Below, one piece after another: positions 52,010 to 60,472 of a stretch of DNA of 64,000 nucleotides. Both the position numbers and the translations under genes were made by a program. How positions within the stretch are numbered: the stretch's first letter is position 1; each line of letters begins with the position of its first letter. The notes under the pieces were generated by a model. That model was not told the DNA's origin, searched no databases, and saw only the letters and a program-made list of their open reading frames with translations. This DNA is from Christensenellaceae bacterium (GTDB lineage Bacteria > Bacillota > Clostridia > Christensenellales > Christensenellaceae): contig AP025580.1 of assembly GCA_022846035.1 (NCBI GenBank), positions 682,001 to 746,000 on the forward strand, read 5' to 3'.

Positions 52010-53641
52010 ATGATGAACAATCAGTCAAAGGACGCGGACAGCAAGGCGCGGGCCCGCGCGGAGCAAAGCGCGCAGCGCGAGCGCGAGGCGGCGCAGCGCA
52101 GGAAAGAAGAGGAACGCCGGAGGAAAGCGGAAGAAGAACGGCGCGCTCGGGAGGAAGAACGCAAGCGGAAAGAGGAGCAAGCGCGGCAGGAGGCGCTGGA
52201 AGCGGCCCAAAGCGGCTGGCAGCCGCCGCAGGTACAAAACCGGGAGCAGGCGCGGCCAGGCACGCTCACGGACGCGACGGCGAAGCTGAACGGTTTGATC
52301 GAGGGGATCAGGAACAGCGCGCGGGCAGACACAAAGCCGCCCGCCTCCCAGTCGGAGCAATGGCAGCCGAATACCATACGTAAAATTAGCGAAGAAGCTA
52401 TGGAAAAACAGCAGCCGAAAGAGGCGGAGACGCGGATGGCGGGGCAGCTTAAACAGTTCGCGCCCGCGCTGGAGAGGCGGATAGCACAGCTGCGGGACAA
52501 GGTGAGCGGGCAGACGGAGGAGGAGCAGCAAAAAGATACGGCGTATGGCACGAATATGGTGTATACTATGAATAAAGACGACGCGTGGCCCACGCGGGAG
52601 GAGCTGATAACGGGCAGGACGGAGATCGATCCACGGATGGCGGGGAACGTCAGGCAGGAAATTCCGGCAAGGTTTAACGTTGGTTCGGCTGGGAATATCA
52701 TGCAGCCGATGTCGGCGCAGGTGAGTCCGCAGCAGGGGAACGATAAAACTTCAACGGAGGCGGCGCAGTTTGGGTGGCAGGCGCCGCAGCAGGGGAACGC
52801 GGAGGACAAAACCTCGACGGAGGCCGCGCAGTTCGGGTGGCAGCCGCCGCAGCAGAAGAACGCGGAGGACAAAACCTCGACGGAGGCCGCGCGGTTTGGA
52901 TGGCAAGCGCAGGGTGCGAAAACGGCTGGCGGGAGCGACCTTGATCTCGGGATGGGACCGATCACGCAGGAGAAAGCGGACGAGGTGCGGGCGGCAGGCG
53001 CGCAAACCCTAACGCCGGAAGAAACGGGGATAAGGGACTGGCTGGAAGCGAATCCGGATGCTGTTTTACCAAACGGGATTAATGCGGAGACATTAAAGGA
53101 ATTTGAAAAATTTTTACCGGACAAGGGAACAGAGATGATTACTGTGCCGTCTAAAGATGGAGCAGACTTTCCCGACTTTACAGATAAGTTGACAAAATAT
53201 CTCGAGGAGATTGTTGAAGAATGCAGGACCGCAAAAGACGAACAGGGAGTATTGGCTTTAGCTGACTGGATCAACAAAGTAAGACCAGAGGGTGTATGGG
53301 ATCCCAAAAGTAATACAAAGCAAATTCGGGAGGTATTGGGATATAGTGAAAATGAAAAATTGCCGGATCGTTTTTATTTTAATGGACGATTGATGAATTT
53401 GGAAGAGATTGGTAATTTGATGTATGGTGTATCCGGATCGGCGATTGGCTTTTCGCCCGAGGCGCTGTTGATGGGTAGCCAGGCGGTGCAGGGATTGGTA
53501 GATTTTGGACGTAATTTCAATAATCCTGTTTTTGGTGATGAGTATTTAGAACGTTTGGAAGAGCAAAAAAGAAATGAACAAAAGGATCAAGATGTAATTC
53601 GGCGAGGAATGGACTATTATGAAAAACACTTCGAAAAATGA
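52010..53641 (+). CDS. A3: constant-N/variable-C phage-region protein, Ntox44-like C-terminus
   Basis: A 543-residue A-family protein. The start is ATG 52010, equivalent to the other copies. It lacks the YTRTLMDNVLAHEG module, passing directly from EAETRMAG to QLKQFAPALERRIAQLR. Three DKTSTE-AQFGWQ repeats follow. The C-terminus (from about 315) includes LADWINKVRPEGVWDPKS, LPDRFYFNGRLMNLEEIGNL and GVSGSAIGFSPEALLMGSQA, an order of motifs that from memory recalls the polymorphic toxin family Ntox44. A4 has the related pattern YFRVGDKVMSPEELGNYSLG. The gene overlaps the next by 23 bases. Toxin activity is inferred. Confidence 0.82.
   Translation: MMNNQSKDADSKARARAEQSAQREREAAQRRKEEERRRKAEEERRAREEERKRKEEQARQEALEAAQSGWQPPQVQNREQARPGTLTDATAKLNGLIEGIRNSARADTKPPASQSEQWQPNTIRKISEEAMEKQQPKEAETRMAGQLKQFAPALERRIAQLRDKVSGQTEEEQQKDTAYGTNMVYTMNKDDAWPTREELITGRTEIDPRMAGNVRQEIPARFNVGSAGNIMQPMSAQVSPQQGNDKTSTEAAQFGWQAPQQGNAEDKTSTEAAQFGWQPPQQKNAEDKTSTEAARFGWQAQGAKTAGGSDLDLGMGPITQEKADEVRAAGAQTLTPEETGIRDWLEANPDAVLPNGINAETLKEFEKFLPDKGTEMITVPSKDGADFPDFTDKLTKYLEEIVEECRTAKDEQGVLALADWINKVRPEGVWDPKSNTKQIREVLGYSENEKLPDRFYFNGRLMNLEEIGNLMYGVSGSAIGFSPEALLMGSQAVQGLVDFGRNFNNPVFGDEYLERLEEQKRNEQKDQDVIRRGMDYYEKHFEK
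52742..52911 (+). repeat. In-frame 63-bp repeats in A3
   Basis: Three units of DKTSTE-AAQFGWQ(A/P)PQQ-x-NAE, the last incomplete. Confidence 0.85.
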
Positions 53642-54212
53642 GGAAAAGTGGACAGTCAGTTTGGATGTGAAAATTTTTTATATCATACTGATTGTGATCG
53701 CCCTCGTTTTCGTGGGGATGTTTGCCTGCGCGAGAATACAGCCAAAACAGGAATTGAAAAGGGCGCATGAGATCGTCGAGAAAGAAAAGGAAACCTTGCT
53801 TGACTTAAGCGACCGGCTGCTTAAGAGCGGTGTGGGCGATTACAATGTGGAAAACAGCGAAGGCTATTATGTAATGAAGTCGGCGGGGATTGAGCCGTTG
53901 GAAATAAAATATCACGGAAAGTGGTATACCTTTTTCGGAGATGACGCAAAGGATCAGAGAGACTATGCAGAAAAACTTTTACCGGAGTTGGAGCGGCTTT
54001 ATCGAACCTATGGCATAACAGGGGTAACGATCGAAAAAGGGTTTTTGACGTTCGATCTGGGCTTAAGCCCCGTACTGCATTCGTCGTGCTTTTATCTGCC
54101 GGAGGATTTGATGTATACAGAAGCAAGCAAGCGGGAACTGGAGTTTCGGGGATATGATAATATTGTAGAGGAAATCGCGCAGGGATGGTATCTGCTGGCT
54201 TATCCGGAATAA
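53619..54212 (+). CDS. Membrane-anchored protein overlapping A3 (candidate immunity protein)
   Basis: A 197-residue protein with one membrane helix at about 17-38 and a long extracytoplasmic domain (about 40-197) starting with a Glu/Lys-rich helix. Its start lies inside the last codons of A3 (23-base overlap), the tightest coupling of the four A-partner pairs. No family recognised. The topology would place a protective domain outside the membrane. Immunity to A3 is inferred. Confidence 0.7.
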   Translation: MKNTSKNEEKWTVSLDVKIFYIILIVIALVFVGMFACARIQPKQELKRAHEIVEKEKETLLDLSDRLLKSGVGDYNVENSEGYYVMKSAGIEPLEIKYHGKWYTFFGDDAKDQRDYAEKLLPELERLYRTYGITGVTIEKGFLTFDLGLSPVLHSSCFYLPEDLMYTEASKRELEFRGYDNIVEEIAQGWYLLAYPE

Positions 54213-54220
54213 TGAGGAAT

Positions 54221-54901
54221 TTAGCTAAACAATATGGTGTTTTCGCGAATCACGCGGCTTAGGGGTTGGCTGATGAAATATCGGTAGTAACTATCGCTAA
54301 ATGCTTTGTAACCAAAATACGCGAATAAAAGTTCCGGTAGCATAGAAGTTAGGTTTTTGACAATGAAAAGCGAAATATTTTGCGGGGTAGCCTCCGGCAG
54401 ACCTACAGACAGGTTGGCGAGAATCAAAACGATCATCACAACGGAAGAAGCAATTCTGAAAAGGGCATACGCGACTGCTACCCATCTGGCAAAAGGAATG
54501 TTTTGCCCGCGTACTGTGCGAAAAGTGAGTAAAATAGTCAGCAAAAGGATTGCCAGCATTGCAAGCAGCAAAAAAACAAGAGCAATATCCGACGACGTAT
54601 GCGTGAAAGAAAGGCCGGACGACAACATGAATAAAAGATAATATACAATCAGCAAATAAAACGAGATAGTAAAAAATATAACGCGGTATTTGCGCAACAA
54701 GAGCAAAGCAACACACAAAAATGCAATCGGGGAGATGGTTGTTAAACTAGTGCCGACCGAATCGACCCAATTGCCAATAAGACAGAGCATGGTTACGATA
54801 ACGATAGCGACAAATATGACCCAAATAAATGCAATCCATAAAACGACGCGGGAAATCCGCATGGCGTTATATTCCCTAAAAGGGATCGTAATTTTGCTCA
54901 C
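54221..54901 (-). CDS. Polytopic membrane protein of unknown function
   Basis: A 226-residue protein with about six membrane helices, on the strand opposite to its neighbours. The start is taken as GTG at 54901, which has AAGAGG 8 bases upstream; an in-frame ATG further up would overlap the promoter and the divergent gene. AT-rich. No family recognised. Confidence 0.6.
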   Translation of the reverse strand: MSKITIPFREYNAMRISRVVLWIAFIWVIFVAIVIVTMLCLIGNWVDSVGTSLTTISPIAFLCVALLLLRKYRVIFFTISFYLLIVYYLLFMLSSGLSFTHTSSDIALVFLLLAMLAILLLTILLTFRTVRGQNIPFARWVAVAYALFRIASSVVMIVLILANLSVGLPEATPQNISLFIVKNLTSMLPELLFAYFGYKAFSDSYYRYFISQPLSRVIRENTILFS

Positions 54902-54919
54902 GGCGCTCACCTCTTGTGT

Positions 54920-54949
54920 AGTATAGCACGAAGTGGGGATGACAAACAA
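54920..54949 (-). promoter_or_regulatory. Promoter of the - strand membrane gene
   Basis: On the - strand TTGTTT (54949-54944), 18 bases and TATACT (54925-54920), 19 bases before the GTG start. Confidence 0.6.
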
Positions 54950-55034
54950 GCGTATGGTTAACGATCCGAAATATAGGAACAGTAGAAAGGAACACACTAT
55001 GAAATAGGGATGGGAATGGAGGAGAAGAGTAGCG

Positions 55035-55757
55035 ATGATAACATGGGCAAAGAAAAACCGGATACTGGTTTTGAAAATCGCGGCGGTAGTGGCGTACTTC
55101 ATTTTCGCGGCATATGGTATGATTAGTTACAGCGTTTTGCCAGACTTCGAATCGCTAAGTGGCATGGAAAATTTTATACAAGGAATCGTGGTGATCAGCC
55201 TTATGCTGTATCTTTTCACATGGCTTTATAAGTGGGTAGTGAGGGAGAAGCTGCGGGGGTGGCATGTGCAAAGCGTTTTGATCGTAGTATGTGGCCTGGG
55301 CATACGGGTGCTGATGGACGCTGCATATGTGTTCCATTATCCGATGGGTTCAGACGCCTTTGGAACAATGATGTTATATCATGGCTATATAAGCTGGATC
55401 GCGTTACTGGCAATCATGTTACTGGCGTTTTTTATACTGGATAGGCGCATGGGAAGCTTTGGCAAAACGTCCATGCAAAAGGGGATCAGCATTGCGCTGC
55501 TTGTACTGCTCATATACTTTACCATCTTTATTATTGTGACGATACAGAGTAATACACCGATGGAGCCGGTGAGGCTGGACGACGTTATTGCTTTACTTGG
55601 CGCCTTTACGGGTGGCGTACCCCAATGGGAGTTGAGCACAGCTATAGAAAAATGCGTCGTGGTCTGGAATTTGCTGTTCTTCTTCCTGCTTTGGATCAAC
55701 ACAAAACCAGCGAAGCATAAACTCCCGTTTCAAACACCGCCGAAAGGTTTAAATTGA
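55035..55757 (+). CDS. Six-helix membrane protein ending inside the duplicated block
   Basis: A 240-residue protein with six predicted membrane helices. The last 13 residues (KLPFQTPPKGLN end) are coded by the first bases of duplicated block copy 2, so the natural 3' end was replaced when the block was joined. It begins MITWAKKNRILVLKIAAVVA; only a weak ribosome site is seen. No family recognised. Confidence 0.62.
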   Translation: MITWAKKNRILVLKIAAVVAYFIFAAYGMISYSVLPDFESLSGMENFIQGIVVISLMLYLFTWLYKWVVREKLRGWHVQSVLIVVCGLGIRVLMDAAYVFHYPMGSDAFGTMMLYHGYISWIALLAIMLLAFFILDRRMGSFGKTSMQKGISIALLVLLIYFTIFIIVTIQSNTPMEPVRLDDVIALLGAFTGGVPQWELSTAIEKCVVVWNLLFFFLLWINTKPAKHKLPFQTPPKGLN

Positions 55758-55791
55758 GAATATAAGCAAAGCAAATAAGGAGGCGTTTAAA

Positions 55792-55938
55792 ATGGCAGAA
55801 AAAACAGAACCTGGCGAATTCGTAGACGAAGAAGCAGTGGTGCTTACGGAGCCGGACGACGAAAAGGAATTTTTGGATAACGGCGTGTCGGTGTCGTTTG
55901 ACCGTTTCGACGACAACGAAGAAGACAGCGACAAATAG
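55792..55938 (+). CDS. Small acidic phage protein, copy 2
   Basis: Identical in its 48 residues to the copy at 49876, with TAG instead of TAA as stop owing to a one-base deletion at the end. Same AAGGAGG ribosome site. Confidence 0.7.
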   Translation: MAEKTEPGEFVDEEAVVLTEPDDEKEFLDNGVSVSFDRFDDNEEDSDK

Positions 55939-55958
55939 AAAGACATTATCAATAGCGG

Positions 55959-55985
55959 GCCGCCCGTAAGGGCGGTCTTTTGTTT
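55959..55985 (+). terminator. Hairpin and T-rich tract before terS, copy 2
   Basis: CCGCCC-GTAA-GGGCGG followed by TCTTTTGTTT, as in copy 1. Confidence 0.72.
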
Positions 55986-56011
55986 GCAAAAAAATAGAAA
56001 GGAGTAAAAAT

Positions 56012-56446
56012 ATGACGGACAGGCAAAAGAGGTTTTGCACGGAGTATTTAAAGGATCTGAACGCGACACGGGCGGCGATCCGCGCGGGGTACGCGCCCAA
56101 ATACGCGGGCAGAAGCGCGTCTCATACCATGAAGAACGAAGAAGTGCGCGCGGAGTTAAGGCGCGCCCTTGACACGGTGAACGAAAAGAATATCGCGCGC
56201 TCGGAGGACGTCCTTGCATACTTCACCAAGCTGATGCGCGGCGAAATCTATGAGGAAAAGATCGTGGTCGACGAGGAAACGGGCGAGGAGACCGTGCTGC
56301 GCCAGCCGGTCAAAGTTTCTGAACGTACGAAAGCGGCGGAGCATCTTGCCAAGTATCACAGGATTCTGACGGACAAGGCCGATCTTTCGGGCGGCGTAGA
56401 CATCCGCGTGGAGCTTTGCGGCGAGATCAAGGAGTGGTCGAAATGA
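56012..56446 (+). CDS. terS: Terminase small subunit, copy 2
   Basis: A 144-residue second copy of the small subunit, complete and in frame, differing at two residues in the EKIVVDEETG segment. Overlaps terL by ATGA. Both copies look functional, which is unusual for a single prophage. Confidence 0.93.
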   Translation: MTDRQKRFCTEYLKDLNATRAAIRAGYAPKYAGRSASHTMKNEEVRAELRRALDTVNEKNIARSEDVLAYFTKLMRGEIYEEKIVVDEETGEETVLRQPVKVSERTKAAEHLAKYHRILTDKADLSGGVDIRVELCGEIKEWSK

Positions 56447-57777
56447 TTTTGAAGATACAAAAACCATATCCCAAGCAGGTGCGGTTTTTTGAGAGCAGGA
56501 CGCGCTATACCGCGTACGGCGGCGCGCGCGGGGGCGGGAAAAGCTGGGCGGCACGTACCAAAGCCGTATTGCTCGCGCTCAATTACGCGGGTTTGCAGAT
56601 ATTGCTTTTGCGGCGCACGCTTCCGGAACTGCGGGAAAACCACGTTAACTTCCTGCAAAAGCAGCTCGCGGACGCGGCGCACTACAAGGAGACGACCAAG
56701 GAGTTTTTGTTCCCGAACGGCAGCCGGTTAAAGCTCGGCTACTGCGATAATGAACGCGATGTACTGCAATACCAGGGGCAGGCGTACGACGTGATCTTCA
56801 TGGAGGAAGCGACGCAGTTCACGGAATTCCAGTTCCAGACGCTGACCGAATCCAGCCGCGCGTCAGGGATGTGCAAGCAGCCGTTTGAGCCGCGCATGTA
56901 TTTCACGTGCAACCCGGGCGGCGTGGGGCATACGTGGGTCAAGCGGCTGTTCATCGACAGGCTGTACCGTGGCAGTGAACGGCCGGAGGATTATACGTTC
57001 ATTCAGTCGCTTGTTTACGAGAACAAATTTTTGATGGAGCACTCGCCGGAGTATGTGCGTACGCTGGAAAACCTGCCTGAGGAACGTAAAAAGGCTATGC
57101 TGTATGGCGACTGGGACGTATTCGACGGGCAGTATTTTTCAGAGTTTAAGCGGGATGTCCACGTGATACGGCCCTTTGCGGTCCCCGCGCACTGGCGGCG
57201 GTATGTGGCGATGGATTATGGTCTTGATATGCTGGCGTGCTACTGGATCGCGCTTAGTGAACAGGAGGACGCTTACGTATACAAGGAACTTTACGAGAGC
57301 AACCTTGTGGTGACGGAGGCGGCGAAGCGGATCGCGGAGATGACGACGGAGCAGGTGTATGCGTATTATGCGCCGCCCGATCTTTGGAACAGGCATTCCG
57401 ACACAGGAAAAAGCACGGCGGAGATATTCAGCGAATGCGGTATCATGCTGGTGAAAGCGCAACTGGGCCGCGTGCAGGGATGGTACAACCTGCATGAATG
57501 GCTGCGGCCGTATGAGGACGAACAGGGCATACGGAAAGCGCACCTGCGGATTTTTGACAACTGCCGCAACCTGATACGCACGCTGCCCGCGCTGCAATAT
57601 GACGAAAAGAACCCCAACGATTGCGCGCGCGAGCCGCACGAGCTAACGCACGCGCCGGACGCGATCCGTTATTTTATCGCCGGACGGCCGCTTCCGGCGG
57701 ATCCGCCGGCGCGGGAAAAGCAACGCAGGACAGCCTTTGACGACCAGGTGGACAGTTTCATTGCTTTCGGCAGATAG
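56443..57777 (+). CDS. terL: Terminase large subunit, copy 2
   Basis: A 444-residue copy with intact Walker A (GGARGGGKSW), Walker B and nuclease residues. Differences from copy 1 are Thr to Ala in KRIAEMTTEQ, EIFSECGIMLVKAQLGR against EIFCDCGIMLVKAQNDR, and Asp for Glu in LPADPPAR. It is followed by the A4 control region, and is the copy nearer the portal gene. Confidence 0.95.
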   Translation: MILKIQKPYPKQVRFFESRTRYTAYGGARGGGKSWAARTKAVLLALNYAGLQILLLRRTLPELRENHVNFLQKQLADAAHYKETTKEFLFPNGSRLKLGYCDNERDVLQYQGQAYDVIFMEEATQFTEFQFQTLTESSRASGMCKQPFEPRMYFTCNPGGVGHTWVKRLFIDRLYRGSERPEDYTFIQSLVYENKFLMEHSPEYVRTLENLPEERKKAMLYGDWDVFDGQYFSEFKRDVHVIRPFAVPAHWRRYVAMDYGLDMLACYWIALSEQEDAYVYKELYESNLVVTEAAKRIAEMTTEQVYAYYAPPDLWNRHSDTGKSTAEIFSECGIMLVKAQLGRVQGWYNLHEWLRPYEDEQGIRKAHLRIFDNCRNLIRTLPALQYDEKNPNDCAREPHELTHAPDAIRYFIAGRPLPADPPAREKQRRTAFDDQVDSFIAFGR

Positions 57778-57793
57778 GGCGCGTATCCATGCC

Positions 57794-57849
57794 ATGTCCT
57801 CAAAAGTCCGGAAGATGTCCTCAAAAGTCTGTCCTGGGCGTGGTATGAT
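57794..57849 (+). promoter_or_regulatory. Shared control region of gene A4
   Basis: Direct repeats at 57794-57808 and 57815-57829, TATGAT at 57844-57849, 16 bases after terL stops. Confidence 0.78.
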
Positions 57850-57870
57850 GGGATTGTAGAAAAATATGTA

Positions 57871-57898
57871 AAAGAGCACAGGGGCGTGCTCTTTTTTT
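57871..57898 (+). terminator. Leader terminator of gene A4
   Basis: AAAGAGCAC, loop AGGGGC, GTGCTCT and a T tract. Confidence 0.82.
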
Positions 57899-57923
57899 AC
57901 GCGGAAAAAAGGGGGAAATCAAA

Positions 57924-59633
57924 ATGATGAACAATCAGTCAAAGGACGCGGACAGCAAGGCGCGGGCCCGCGCGGAGCAAAGCGCGCAGCGCGAGCGCGA
58001 GGCGGCGCAGCGCAGGAAAGAAGAGGAACGCCGGAGGAAAGCGGAAGAAGAACGGCGCGCTCGGGAGGAAGAACGCAAGAGACGCGAGGCAGAGCAGCGC
58101 AAGCGCAGGCCGAAAGAGGCGGAGACGCGGATGGCGGACCAGCAAAAACCGGAGGCTGGGCCATACACGAGGACGCTGATGGACAATGTGCTCGCGCATG
58201 AGGGGGATACGAACGACCCGTTTTTAATGGAGTTAAACCGCGATAGCTGGGAGCAGGAATACAGGGATGGCAGGACAAAGGCGCTGAGGGGTGCGGTAGA
58301 ACGGCTGGCGGACGATCTGATGGCGGGCAGAGCAAAGCCGGAGGAAGAGAGCGGCAAGCAGGGAAACTGGACGGCTAAAGACCTTGCGGACCCGTTCTTG
58401 CAGGGGCTGTTTGGGGAGCAGGAACTGAAAAATGAGTTTGTGAAAGGGCAGCTTAAACAGTTTGCGCCCGCGCTGGAGAGGCGAATAGCGCAGCTTCGGG
58501 ACAAGGTGAACGGACAGGCGGAGGAGCCGCAGCAAAAAGATACGGCGTATGGAACGAATATGGTGTATAATACGAATAAGAACGGCATACAGCAGGCGGA
58601 CGGTGGAATAAAAACGCTGTCCGGCGCATATAAAGATAATGAGGGGCAAAGCCTGATACAGCCGATGTCGGCGCAGGTGAGCGGTCCGCAGCAGGGGAAC
58701 GCGGAGGATAAAACCTCAACGGAGGCAGCGCAATTCGGATGGCAAACGCCGCAGCCAAATGCAGAGGACAAAGAGGCTTCGCTGGAGAATGCACAATTCG
58801 GACGGCAAACGCCGCAGGAAGGGGATGCGGAGGCAAGCAATACGCAGACTTATGCGGAGGCGGTGTATGGCGGAGCAAAGGCACAGGGCCAGCCGAAGCG
58901 AGGATATGGGGCAGCGCCAACGGAATTAAAACAGATGTATGATATTTTGGGCGATGGAGATACGGGATCAGGTATTTCATTTGATAACATTGAAAAATCG
59001 TTTGGAAAAGATATACATTTCGAGATGGACGATTATGGAAAGGTGATTGGAGACTATCGGGAAGCATTCGAAAACAGAATAAATGAACAGTATCCAGACA
59101 TTAGCCCAAAAGATAAAGAGATTTTGCTTGAAGGAACTTTGTTGCTGCTTAAGGCAGAATTTGGAAAGCAAAACGCCGATCCTGAAAAAATTATTGACGT
59201 AACCGATCAATATCGGCAGATGGTTACGAATAGCCTGAATAATCCATTCTGGCAAAGGGAGATGCTGGGAGTTTTTGGAGATAAGGGGGTATATTACCTA
59301 AAGGACGAACCGAAAGCAATTCAGAAGCTGTGTGGGGATCAGATTCCTGAGGAAATTATGGACGAAGCGCTCAGAATTGGCGGTGAAAAGGGCGTCAATT
59401 ATCTGATGCAACAGGGATATGGATATTTCCGCGTAGGCGATAAAGTCATGAGTCCGGAAGAATTGGGTAATTATTCCTTGGGCGTGATTGCGACGGGGCA
59501 TGGGCATTCGAGAGCAGAAGGCTATGAGGCGGCAAACATGGATAGATGGAGGATGGCTGGTTCGGAGTATGGCGAGCTATATGACAAATATTACCAGACG
59601 ATGGGTATGAACGATTTGCAGAAATGGCAATAG
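57924..59633 (+). CDS. A4: constant-N/variable-C phage-region protein (candidate polymorphic toxin)
   Basis: A 569-residue A-family protein. The first 50 or so residues match A3. The coiled coil then passes into RRPKEAETRMADQQKPEAG and the modules YTRTLMDNVLAHEGDTNDPF and LADPFLQGLFGEQELKNEF. The middle is diverged (NTNKNGIQQADGG), with about two degenerate GWQ/GRQ repeats and YAEAVYGGAKAQ. The AT-rich C-terminus (from about 330) ends GYGYFRVGDKVMSPEELGNY, a His-rich GHGHS and ELYDKYYQTMGMND. Two fragments of homologous C-termini lie downstream at 60172 and 60473. The next gene starts before or just after its end. Confidence 0.8.
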   Translation: MMNNQSKDADSKARARAEQSAQREREAAQRRKEEERRRKAEEERRAREEERKRREAEQRKRRPKEAETRMADQQKPEAGPYTRTLMDNVLAHEGDTNDPFLMELNRDSWEQEYRDGRTKALRGAVERLADDLMAGRAKPEEESGKQGNWTAKDLADPFLQGLFGEQELKNEFVKGQLKQFAPALERRIAQLRDKVNGQAEEPQQKDTAYGTNMVYNTNKNGIQQADGGIKTLSGAYKDNEGQSLIQPMSAQVSGPQQGNAEDKTSTEAAQFGWQTPQPNAEDKEASLENAQFGRQTPQEGDAEASNTQTYAEAVYGGAKAQGQPKRGYGAAPTELKQMYDILGDGDTGSGISFDNIEKSFGKDIHFEMDDYGKVIGDYREAFENRINEQYPDISPKDKEILLEGTLLLLKAEFGKQNADPEKIIDVTDQYRQMVTNSLNNPFWQREMLGVFGDKGVYYLKDEPKAIQKLCGDQIPEEIMDEALRIGGEKGVNYLMQQGYGYFRVGDKVMSPEELGNYSLGVIATGHGHSRAEGYEAANMDRWRMAGSEYGELYDKYYQTMGMNDLQKWQ

Positions 59634-59665
59634 AAGTTAAATTGTACCGGGAAAAGAGGATGAGA

Positions 59666-60169
59666 ATGAACGGACAAAAAATGAGACCATCAAAAAAACG
59701 GATACTAGTTTGGTCGATTGTGTATGTGGCTGTATTGATTTGCTGGATTGTGATTGATTATAACTATCATGATTTTTATGACTATCCCAACATAAAATGG
59801 TATCCGAGAACAGTTTTATGCCGTGTAGCGGAAGGTGCGGCGTTCCTGATGACGGTGTGGCTGCTTGTGTTGTATTACAGGTTTTTCAAACAAGACAGGT
59901 TGGAATTTTTAAAACCAATGTGTGTAGCGCTATTAATATTTGCACCGTTATTCCATGTGTTTGCAGGATCCTTTTTTTCATCATCCTCTCCCGCTTCCAT
60001 AGATAGGACATGGATATTTGTGATAGAGTGGCTGCTTGGAGTAAGCGTGGTTGTACTGTCTGTAATTTATCTTGTTAAAAGCAGGAAGCAGGGCAGAAAG
60101 AAAATATTCATGGCGGTATGCCTGGTGCTGGGAATCATCTGGACCCTGCTAGGCATGATACAAGCGTAA
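59666..60169 (+). CDS. Five-helix membrane protein following A4 (candidate immunity protein)
   Basis: A 167-residue protein with five predicted membrane helices, starting MNGQKMRPSKKRILVW. ATG 59666 has AAAAGAGG 6 bases upstream; an ATG at 59624 inside A4 is in frame but lacks a ribosome site. No family recognised. Its stop codon abuts a C-terminal fragment of another A protein. Confidence 0.66.
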   Translation: MNGQKMRPSKKRILVWSIVYVAVLICWIVIDYNYHDFYDYPNIKWYPRTVLCRVAEGAAFLMTVWLLVLYYRFFKQDRLEFLKPMCVALLIFAPLFHVFAGSFFSSSSPASIDRTWIFVIEWLLGVSVVVLSVIYLVKSRKQGRKKIFMAVCLVLGIIWTLLGMIQA

Positions 60170-60171
60170 AT

Positions 60172-60420
60172 ACATTGGGCGTGATTGCGACCGCAAAAGG
60201 GCATACCCGTAGTGAAGGCTATCTTGCTGCGAATACAGATCAAGGACTTATGACTTTCAAAAAATGGGTAGACAATATTATTAAGAATAAGAATTGGGCA
60301 TGGCCTGATACGAATCCTGGCGAGCTTTATGACAAGTATTATCAGACAATGGGTATGAACGATTCTGCCTTTTTGGATCGCAGGCCGGTCATACCGAATA
60401 TGAACAGCGATAAATTATGA
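60172..60420 (+). pseudogene. Orphan A-type C-terminal fragment 1
   Basis: Reading from 60172, LGVIATAKGHTRSEGYLAAN and ELYDKYYQTMGMND match the last part of A4 (LGVIATGHGHSRAEGYEAAN, ELYDKYYQTMGMND), with a different stretch of about 30 residues between them. No start codon, ribosome site or N-terminal part; the joint follows the stop codon of the A4 partner gene. The 17 bases TTGGGCGTGATTGCGAC are identical to A4. Confidence 0.82.
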
Positions 60421-60472
60421 TAGAGGAACAGGATATGAAAGATAAGAAAGACAGAGAATATGGATTTGGGAT

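Larger units (their letters stand above)
49801..52165 (+). repeat. 2.36-kb duplicated block, copy 1 (acidic gene, terS, terL, control region, A3 5' end)
   Basis: Bases 49801-52165 are almost identical to 55717-58079, differing by two single-base indels and scattered substitutions. The block starts in the spacer at ATAAACTCCCGTTTC and ends within the coiled-coil codons of the A gene. Confidence 0.95.
55717..58079 (+). repeat. 2.36-kb duplicated block, copy 2
   Basis: Second copy of 49801-52165. The left joint falls inside the 3' end of the membrane gene at 55035. The right joint falls in the coiled coil of A4, where AACGCAAG is followed by different codons. Confidence 0.95.

Noticed and set aside
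55792-57777. Duplicated terminase block considered as a transposon
   Set aside because: There is no transposase, no terminal inverted repeats and no visible target duplication; homologous recombination between shared A-gene and spacer sequences explains it better.
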